5,438 nucleotides of DNA from Microbacterium sp. (GTDB taxonomy: Bacteria > Actinomycetota > Actinomycetes > Actinomycetales > Microbacteriaceae), in NCBI GenBank assembly GCA_003248845.1, contig QFPD01000165.1, forward strand, positions 1-5,438, read 5' to 3'. The notes below the pieces were generated by a model. That model worked only from the letters and a program-made list of their open reading frames with translations, made no database searches and was not told where the DNA came from. A program made the translations under genes and the position numbers. Shown here piece by piece: positions 1 through 4,167 of this stretch; positions within the stretch are counted from its first letter, which is position 1, and every line of letters begins with the position of its first letter.

Positions 1-180
1 CGTCCACTTCAGCTGTGCCTGGTCGTACGCCTCCTGCGCGGCGCCGTCCCACGACGCCCGCAGCGTGTTCACCTTGGCGTCCAGGTCGTCCAGCTTCTGC
101 TGAATGCCCTTCGCACCGTTCGAGATCTGCTCGGCCAGGGCGACCACCTGGGCGGGAGTGATAGAAGTCGTTGCATCCAT
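1..180 (-). CDS. WXG100 family T7SS secreted protein (EsxA/EsxB-like), C-terminus cut by window edge
   Basis: The first 60 residues of a small helical-hairpin protein of the WXG100 family; the remaining 35-45 residues expected for the family lie beyond the left edge. The frame has no stop. The N-terminal helix (about residues 9-40) is followed by W44-D45-G46, the WXG turn, in the context ASWDGAAQEAYDQAQ, which is classic for the family. WXG100 proteins are exported by ESX systems as helical-bundle dimers, often with a partner encoded next door; the neighbour at 206-523 is the obvious candidate. The ATG start is supported by a GAGGA ribosome site (minus strand, 190-194) nine bases upstream. 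Only 25 bp separate it from the upstream gene's stop, so the two are probably co-transcribed. The C-terminal YxxxD/E export signal, if present, would be off-window. Family assignment is firm; the specific substrate identity is not. Confidence 0.93.
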   Translation of the reverse strand, partial: MDATTSITPAQVVALAEQISNGAKGIQQKLDDLDAKVNTLRASWDGAAQEAYDQAQLKWT

Positions 181-189
181 GATGTGTAT

Positions 190-194
190 TCCTC
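190..194 (-). promoter_or_regulatory. Ribosome binding site of the partial WXG100 gene
   Basis: GAGGA on the minus strand, nine bases before the ATG at 180. It supports that start over any other in the short gap between the two WXG100 genes. Confidence 0.6.
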
Positions 195-205
195 GTCTCT
201 GCCGG

Positions 206-523
206 TCAGGAGTTCATCATCGAGCCGAGGCCCGTGATCGTGGACACCGTCGACTCCTCCAGGGCGCTCTTGTCGGCCTGCGTGCCGCGCAGCGCATCCT
301 CGAGGTCGATGAGGACCTTGTTGAGCTTCGTGGTCTCGTCGTCCCAGCGCCGCATCAGCGAGTCGAACGCGGTTCCCGCGGGCCCCGTCCAAAACTGGCG
401 CGCCTGCTCGAGCTCGCCCCGCACGAACGAGATGCGCCCGTCGATACCGGCCTTCGCTTCGTTCACGGCATCTGCGCCCTTGAGCAGCGCCCCCTCGAGT
501 GCGCCGATCTTCTGAGTCGTCAC
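206..523 (-). CDS. WXG100 family T7SS secreted protein (W-T-G motif)
   Basis: A 105-residue protein from the preferred GTG start. It has an N-terminal helix (about residues 5-42), the WXG turn as W45-T46-G47 within RQFWTGPAGTAFDSL, a second Trp at residue 60 and a second helix with many charged residues (about 52-85), then a Ser/Gly-rich tail ending GLGSMMNS. This is the family's normal architecture and length. It probably pairs with the adjacent W-D-G protein and leaves the cell through the ESX channel; that is inference from the family and the tandem arrangement. No YxxxD/E motif is visible in its tail, so the partner may supply the export signal. A longer frame opens at ATG 568 and would add 15 residues, but would move the Trp to residue 60 and give 120 residues, atypical for the family. 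The GTG at 521-523 has a strong GGAGGA site four bases upstream. The family is secure; the start is moderately sure. Confidence 0.9.
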   Translation of the reverse strand: MTTQKIGALEGALLKGADAVNEAKAGIDGRISFVRGELEQARQFWTGPAGTAFDSLMRRWDDETTKLNKVLIDLEDALRGTQADKSALEESTVSTITGLGSMMNS

Positions 524-527
524 AACA

Positions 528-533
528 TCCTCC
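528..533 (-). promoter_or_regulatory. Ribosome binding site favouring the GTG start of the WXG100 gene
   Basis: GGAGGA on the minus strand, four bases before GTG 523-521. It lies inside the longer reading frame from ATG 568 and is the main reason to prefer the shorter protein. The ATG has a competing but weaker GGAG six bases upstream. Confidence 0.55.
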
Positions 534-588
534 AACGTGTCCAGAGACGTGGTCTCGGGACGCGGCATCCGCCGCTCCCCGACGTCCC

Positions 589-617
589 ACGCTAAACGAG
601 GAGAATCCCCAGATCAA
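589..617 (-). promoter_or_regulatory. Candidate promoter for the WXG100 gene pair
   Basis: On the minus strand, TTGATC (617-612) and TAGCGT (594-589) are separated by exactly 17 bp, resembling -35 and -10 hexamers (4/6 and 3/6 matches to TTGACA/TATAAT). Transcription would begin near 582, upstream of both possible starts of the first WXG100 gene. An imperfect palindrome, GGAGAATCCCC (plus strand, 600-610), sits in the spacer, where a repressor could bind; that is speculative. The promoter would let the WXG100 pair be expressed separately from the upstream YbaB-like and EspC-like genes. Confidence 0.4.
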
Positions 618-640
618 CCCGAAGGGCGCCCCCCTTGACA

Positions 641-658
641 GATGAGAAATCTCTCATC
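641..658 (-). repeat. Perfect 7-bp inverted repeat (hairpin) over the espC-like stop codon
   Basis: GATGAGA (641-647) and TCTCATC (652-658) are perfect inverted arms with a 4-base loop. The stop codon of the espC-like gene (656-654) lies in one arm. A second, weaker potential stem (AAGGG 622-626 with CCCTT 632-636) follows in the transcript. There is no U-run, so this is not a textbook intrinsic terminator. It could be a partial terminator, a 3' mRNA stabiliser or an operator. No function is assigned. Confidence 0.45.
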
Positions 659-971
659 CGAAGTCGGAGTTCAGCGCGGAGATCGCCGCGACCGCAGAAT
701 CCTCGAAAGCCGCCATGTCGGTGCCGATGCCGCGGACTTCGATCGCGCTGCGACGCACCATGCCCTCGGCAGACGAGATCGCGTTGCCCGCGATCGTCGC
801 CGCCACGGTCGCCGGAGCGACGAGGAACGAGCACAGCACACCGAATGCCCCGCCGCCCATATTCGTGGAGGCGGCGGCGTCGCGCGCGACCTTGATGTCG
901 GATGCCACCTGCTCCACCCGTGCGGCGTGCGAAACGATGAGGTCGTGGTCGATCGCGATGCGCTCAGCCAT
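654..971 (-). CDS. EspC-family type VII secretion target
   Basis: A 105-residue protein resembling the ESX-1 EspC family (Pfam T7SS_ESX_EspC, formerly DUF2580), recalled by pattern rather than search. It opens with MAERIAIDHD, then an amphipathic helix LIVSHAARVEQVASDIKVAR (residues 11-30), a Gly-rich turn (39-41), the family-like AFGVLCSFL (42-50), a small-residue hydrophobic helix (51-66) and a C-terminal helix (about 78-100). It lacks a WXG motif but has the same helix-turn-helix size, and proteins of this family are co-secreted by ESX systems. The start ATG overlaps the upstream stop as TGATG, and GGGGAGG (minus strand, 987-981) lies nine bases upstream inside the previous gene, so translation is probably coupled. 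The hydrophobic stretch at 42-66 is unusually long for a soluble protein and may be a dimer interface. It could be another small T7SS substrate type. Confidence 0.75.
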   Translation of the reverse strand: MAERIAIDHDLIVSHAARVEQVASDIKVARDAAASTNMGGGAFGVLCSFLVAPATVAATIAGNAISSAEGMVRRSAIEVRGIGTDMAAFEDSAVAAISALNSDFG

Positions 972-1393
972 CAGCGCTGCCCTCCCCGATCGCCGGAGAT
1001 CTCGTCGGCGTCGCTCGGCGGCACGCGGTCGACCTCCGCGCGCAGGTGCGCGACGACCGACGACTCCTCGCCGAAGGCATCCGCAGCGATCTGGAGCGCC
1101 TGCTCACCGGCTCGGCGCTGCGCGGCGTTCGCCGTCGCGACGATCAAGGCGCCGAGCTCGCGCGGCTCGAGATCGTAGGCGGCGTCGGCGATCTCGACGG
1201 CGGAGAGGCGGCCCGCGGCATCCACCGTGACCGAGAGCTCGCGGCGCGGCGCCGTCGCGGTGCCGCGGATGGCCTGGATATCCGCCTGCATCGACTGGGC
1301 CTTCGCGGCAGTCGCCTGTGCGTCGGCGATCTGCTGCTGCACGCGGGCGATGGCGAGGTCGGCGTCGAGGTCCGCGGAGAAGAAATCGCTCAC
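971..1393 (-). CDS. YbaB/EbfC-family protein, EspL-like
   Basis: A 140-residue protein with an N-terminal coiled-coil-like helix rich in Gln and Ala (residues 12-42), then a YbaB/EbfC core: R43-G44, the strand pair ELSVTVDAAGRLSAVEIAD (52-70) and a long C-terminal helix, LGALIVATANAAQRRAGEQAL (80-100). A charged, probably disordered tail (118-140) extends past the usual fold. YbaB proteins bind DNA or act as nucleoid-associated factors. In mycobacterial ESX-1 the YbaB-like EspL stabilises secreted Esp proteins, and its pairing here with an EspC-like gene points the same way. Whether this protein binds DNA, regulates the locus or chaperones the substrates cannot be told from sequence. The GTG start lies seven bases after a TACGCT -10-like element and has no ribosome site, which suggests a leaderless mRNA. 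It shares one base with the next gene. Confidence 0.8.
   Translation of the reverse strand: MSDFFSADLDADLAIARVQQQIADAQATAAKAQSMQADIQAIRGTATAPRRELSVTVDAAGRLSAVEIADAAYDLEPRELGALIVATANAAQRRAGEQALQIAADAFGEESSVVAHLRAEVDRVPPSDADEISGDRGGQR
981..987 (-). promoter_or_regulatory. Ribosome binding site of the espC-like gene
   Basis: GGGGAGG on the minus strand, nine bases before the ATG at 971 and within the last codons of the YbaB-like gene. It supports the TGATG-overlap start. Confidence 0.6.
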
Positions 1394-1400
1394 GGGCCGT

Positions 1401-1428
1401 AGCGTAGCAAGGGCAACCGGGGACGCCC
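1401..1428 (-). promoter_or_regulatory. Candidate leftward promoter for the YbaB-like/EspC-like operon
   Basis: On the minus strand, TACGCT (1406-1401) fits TANNNT and ends seven bases before the GTG at 1393, so the transcript would start at or next to the start codon. No good TTGACA-like -35 exists; GGGC (1428-1425) lies about 22 bp upstream and mirrors a GGGC at the same distance from the rightward -10. The rightward promoter overlaps this one. Confidence 0.4.
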
Positions 1429-1439
1429 ATGGCTACACT
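1411..1439 (+). promoter_or_regulatory. Candidate rightward promoter for eccD-eccB-mycosin
   Basis: TACACT at 1434-1439 is a good actinobacterial -10 (TANNNT). A weak -35 region around GGGCAA (1411-1416) lies 17 bp upstream. Transcription would begin near 1446, giving a leader of about 50 bases before the eccD GTG. No riboswitch-like structure is evident in that leader. Confidence 0.45.
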
Positions 1440-1479
1440 GAAACGGTCCCGCGAGGACGCCGGCCGACCGACGAGCCAC

Positions 1480-1486
1480 GAGGGGA
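1480..1486 (+). promoter_or_regulatory. Ribosome binding site deciding the eccD start
   Basis: GAGGGGA ends nine bases before GTG 1496, which is good spacing, but directly abuts ATG 1487, which is too close to serve it. This favours the GTG start. Confidence 0.55.
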
Positions 1487-1495
1487 ATGCGCACC

Positions 1496-2836
1496 GTGAG
1501 CCAGACCGTCAGCGCCTCCCGCGCTTTGGTGCGCGTGTCCGTGCAGTCCGAGGGCAGGCGCCTCGACATCGGGATCCCCGGGCAGCTCCCCCTCGTCGAG
1601 CTCATGCCGGGTTTCGCGCGTAGCCTCGGCGTCCTCGACGCGACGATGACGCACGCGGGTTACACGCTCGAGCGCGCGGACGGCACGGCGCTCGACACCT
1701 CGCGCGGCGCGATCGAACAGGGTGTGCGCGAAGGCGACCTGCTGACCCTCTCGCGCGGCGGCCTGCTCGCGCAGCCGCGCGTCTACGACGACATCGTCGA
1801 AGCCGTGCTGGATGCCACGGCGGAGCAGCACCGCCCGTGGACCCCGCAGGACAACGCCCGCACCGCACTCGCCGCGAGCCTCACCCTGCTCGGCATCTGC
1901 GCCGTGCTCCTCGTCGCCGCCGGCCCCTCGCTCGGCGTCGGCGCGTTCGTCGCGGGCGGCGGCGCGATCGTCCTCCTCGCCGTCGCCGCCGCGGTCGGAC
2001 GGCTCGGCCAGGCCGAGGCGGGCCAGGGCCTCGCGCTCGCGGCCGCCGTCTTCGGCGGGGTCGCGGGCTACCTCGCCGTGCCCGCCGGTTCCGCGCTCTG
2101 GGGGTGGCCGCTGGCCGCCGCCGGTCTCGGCGCCGCGATCGTGGGGGCTGCCGCGCTCGCCCTCACTCCCCAGCGACCCGAGTACCAGCTGATCCCGATC
2201 GCGGTGGGTGGGGCCGTCGGCGTCATGGCTCTGTTCGCCGCGCTCTTCCCCGGCGCCGCCGTCGCCTCCTACGCGCTGGGGATCGCCATCGTCGTGACCG
2301 TCGGCAACGGGCTTCCGTGGCTCGCGATGAGCTCCACTCGGATCCGCGTGATCTCTCCGCAGAGCGACGCCGACGTGTTCGCCGCCCCCACGCCGATCGA
2401 TGCGGATGACGTCCGCGCCCGCGCGGCGGCGGGACACCGCATCCTTCTCTCCGTCCGCATCGCGACCGGCATCGCCGCCCTCGCGGCGACGCCTATCGTG
2501 GCGGGGGCGAATGCCGCGGGCGCGGCCCTGTGCGCGCTCGCCTTCGTCGGGATGATGTTCCCGTCGCGGCAGAGCTTCGCGCGCAGCAACGTCCTCGCGC
2601 TTCTCTCCCTCGGCACCCTCGGGCTCGCGGCGACGGGCGTGACCGTCTCCCTCGCGCAGCCCGAGCTGCGCGTGCCGCTGCTGATCGTCCTCATCGCCGT
2701 GACCGCGATCGTCGTCACCGTGACCCTGCTCGCACCGCGCGCCCGGGCCCGTCTCGGTCGCCTCGCCGATACGGCGGAGGTCGTGACCATCGCTCTGCTG
2801 CTGCCGCTGGGCGTCATCGCCGCCGGCTGGGCCTGA
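1496..2836 (+). CDS. eccD: T7SS integral membrane protein EccD
   Basis: A 446-residue membrane subunit of the ESX inner-membrane complex, in which EccD dimers form much of the membrane-embedded part around EccB, EccC and EccE. Residues 8-86 form a ubiquitin-like cytoplasmic domain (LVRVSVQSEGRRLDI, then LPLVELMPGFARSLG, ending GDLLTLSRGG). A linker (87-121) leads to 11 predicted membrane segments: about 123-142, 146-168, 179-195, 201-223, 232-251, 254-277, 318-337, 340-355, 364-383, 391-412 and 426-444. The family's loop after segment 6 is visible as LPWLAMSSTRIRV (273-285), followed by a charged cytoplasmic stretch to about 315. Length is slightly below the mycobacterial 450-510. It is first in the rightward operon; eccB starts 5 bp after its stop. 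The GTG start is preferred on ribosome-site spacing; ATG 1487 would add three residues (MRT). Confidence 0.95.
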   Translation: MSQTVSASRALVRVSVQSEGRRLDIGIPGQLPLVELMPGFARSLGVLDATMTHAGYTLERADGTALDTSRGAIEQGVREGDLLTLSRGGLLAQPRVYDDIVEAVLDATAEQHRPWTPQDNARTALAASLTLLGICAVLLVAAGPSLGVGAFVAGGGAIVLLAVAAAVGRLGQAEAGQGLALAAAVFGGVAGYLAVPAGSALWGWPLAAAGLGAAIVGAAALALTPQRPEYQLIPIAVGGAVGVMALFAALFPGAAVASYALGIAIVVTVGNGLPWLAMSSTRIRVISPQSDADVFAAPTPIDADDVRARAAAGHRILLSVRIATGIAALAATPIVAGANAAGAALCALAFVGMMFPSRQSFARSNVLALLSLGTLGLAATGVTVSLAQPELRVPLLIVLIAVTAIVVTVTLLAPRARARLGRLADTAEVVTIALLLPLGVIAAGWA

Positions 2837-2841
2837 CCTCC

Positions 2842-4167
2842 ATGGCGACCAAGAACGACCTGATCGAGGCGCAGAGCTTCTCGCGCCGACGCCTGCTGAC
2901 GGCGTTCGTCAGCGGCGCCCCCGGCGGCAAGGAGCTCGAACCCGCGGCTCCTCTGCGCGCGGTCTTCACGGCGATCGCGCTCGCCGCCGCCGTGATCCTC
3001 GTCGGCGTGTTCTGGGGGATCATCAGCCCAGGACTCCCCAAGGGATGGGACAACGGACGCCTCGTGCTCGTCTCGGACACGGGCGCCCGCTACGTCACGA
3101 TCGACGGCAAGCTCCACCCCGTCATCAACACCGCGAGCGCGCGCCTCTTGATTCCCTCGGACGACTTCGCCATCATCACGACCGACCAGCAGACACTCTC
3201 GGGCATCGCGCTCGCCTCTCCGCTCGGCATCGTCGGCGCACCCGACGCACTGCCGACGCCGAGCGGTCTCGTGGACGACGGGTGGACCGCCTGTGTCGCG
3301 GGTTCGGGCGTCGACGTGCGCATCGGCGCGGATGCCGCGGCCACGGCATCCACCGGCGCCGCCGTCGTGTCGTCGGAGGGGCGCCTGTACGTCGTCGCGG
3401 CGGGCCAGCGGTTCGAGGTGACCGCGAAGCAGAGCGATGCGGTTCTCCGCGCCGTCGGCCTCGGCGCCGTGGACCCCACCCCGGTGTCGGCACCCTGGTT
3501 GAACCTCTTCACGCCGGGGACGACCCTCGCGCCCCTCACGATCTCTGGCGCGGGTTCTCCGCTCGACGGCACCGACCTCACGGCGGGTCAGGTCGTGCAC
3601 ATCGACGGCAACGCCGCCGACGAGCTGTTCGTGGTCCGCGAGGGCCGCACGCTCTCGCCCCTCACGCCGCTCGCGTGGCAGCTCTATCAGCTCGGCAGCG
3701 GCCTCGGTGCCGACGCGGTCCTCAACGTCACTGCGGCGCAGGTCGCGGGCCTGCCCACCGGCGACCCCGTGGGGAGCGCCGACTGGCCGAAAGATGCGTT
3801 CACCCCCCTGGCCGATGACACCCGGCCGTGCGCTCTGCTCGTTCGCGACGGGGACGGGGCCCGCACGACGCTCGCCGAGCAGCCGACGGATGCCGAGGCA
3901 TCCGCGGGGGTGCGTGTGGAGGCGGGGCACGGCGCCCTCGTCCGTGCCGGCGGCCGTGGCACGCAGGCGGCGTCGCTGCTCACACTCATCGATGCCACGG
4001 GCACCGCGTACGCCCTGCCCGGCGCGACCGCCGAGACCGTCAAGCGCCTCGGGTACACGACCGGGGACATCGGCACAGCGGATCAGGCATGGATCGCGCT
4101 CCTGCGCACCGGGCCCGCGCTCACGGAGGAGGCCGCCGGACAGACCCCCTCCGGCGGTGGCGGATGA
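2842..4167 (+). CDS. eccB: T7SS core component EccB
   Basis: A 441-residue bitopic component of the ESX membrane complex. The N-terminus MATKNDLIEAQSFSRRRLL and the following AFVSGAPGG are the hallmark of EccB: a cytoplasmic segment of about 40 residues, then one membrane helix (about 40-62), then a large extracytoplasmic domain. That domain shows repeat-like units typical of the family, such as LVLVSDTGARYVTID (75-89), RLYVVAAGQRFEVTA (181-195), ELFVVREGRTLSPL (261-274) and LLTLIDATGTAYALPG (379-394). C151 (DGWTACV) and C330 (TRPCALLV) are its only cysteines and sit where EccB proteins carry the disulfide linking the core. Family members have been reported as ATP-hydrolysing, but I see no Walker motif. 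The tail ends in GGGG. There is no clear ribosome site; the start is 5 bp after the eccD stop, so coupled translation is likely. A longer in-frame reading from 2530 overlaps eccD and is rejected. Confidence 0.96.
   Translation: MATKNDLIEAQSFSRRRLLTAFVSGAPGGKELEPAAPLRAVFTAIALAAAVILVGVFWGIISPGLPKGWDNGRLVLVSDTGARYVTIDGKLHPVINTASARLLIPSDDFAIITTDQQTLSGIALASPLGIVGAPDALPTPSGLVDDGWTACVAGSGVDVRIGADAAATASTGAAVVSSEGRLYVVAAGQRFEVTAKQSDAVLRAVGLGAVDPTPVSAPWLNLFTPGTTLAPLTISGAGSPLDGTDLTAGQVVHIDGNAADELFVVREGRTLSPLTPLAWQLYQLGSGLGADAVLNVTAAQVAGLPTGDPVGSADWPKDAFTPLADDTRPCALLVRDGDGARTTLAEQPTDAEASAGVRVEAGHGALVRAGGRGTQAASLLTLIDATGTAYALPGATAETVKRLGYTTGDIGTADQAWIALLRTGPALTEEAAGQTPSGGGG
3330..3351. repeat. 8-bp inverted repeat inside eccB built from GGATGCC/GGCATCC
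   Basis: GGATGCCG (3330-3337) and CGGCATCC (3344-3351) are perfect inverted arms with a 6-base spacer. Both arms are copies of a heptamer that recurs through the window. It is coding sequence for a DAAATAS stretch of EccB, so it may simply result from codon choice. Confidence 0.5.
3887..3904. repeat. 18-bp near-palindrome inside eccB built from GGATGCC/GGCATCC
   Basis: CGGATGCC (3887-3894) and GGCATCCG (3897-3904) are perfect 8-bp inverted arms with only GA between them. It encodes TDAEASA of EccB. Symmetry this tight looks like a protein-binding site, but the same dicodons recur singly elsewhere and no function is known. Confidence 0.5.

Noticed and set aside
635..640. Perfect TTGACA on the plus strand
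   Set aside because: No TANNNT-like -10 lies 16-18 bp downstream and no plus-strand gene follows; it points into the espC-like gene from its 3' end.
1440..1495. Possible riboswitch or structured leader upstream of eccD
   Set aside because: The leader is only about 50 bases and shows no recognisable aptamer or strong stem-loop.
1433..2437. 334-residue open frame on the minus strand opposite eccD
   Set aside because: No family resemblance, full of Arg/Gly/Asp/Glu repeats; eccD on the other strand is unambiguous.
2530..2841. Long N-terminal extension of the eccB frame
   Set aside because: It overlaps the end of eccD and is Arg-rich; the true EccB N-terminus, MATKNDLIEAQ, begins at 2842.
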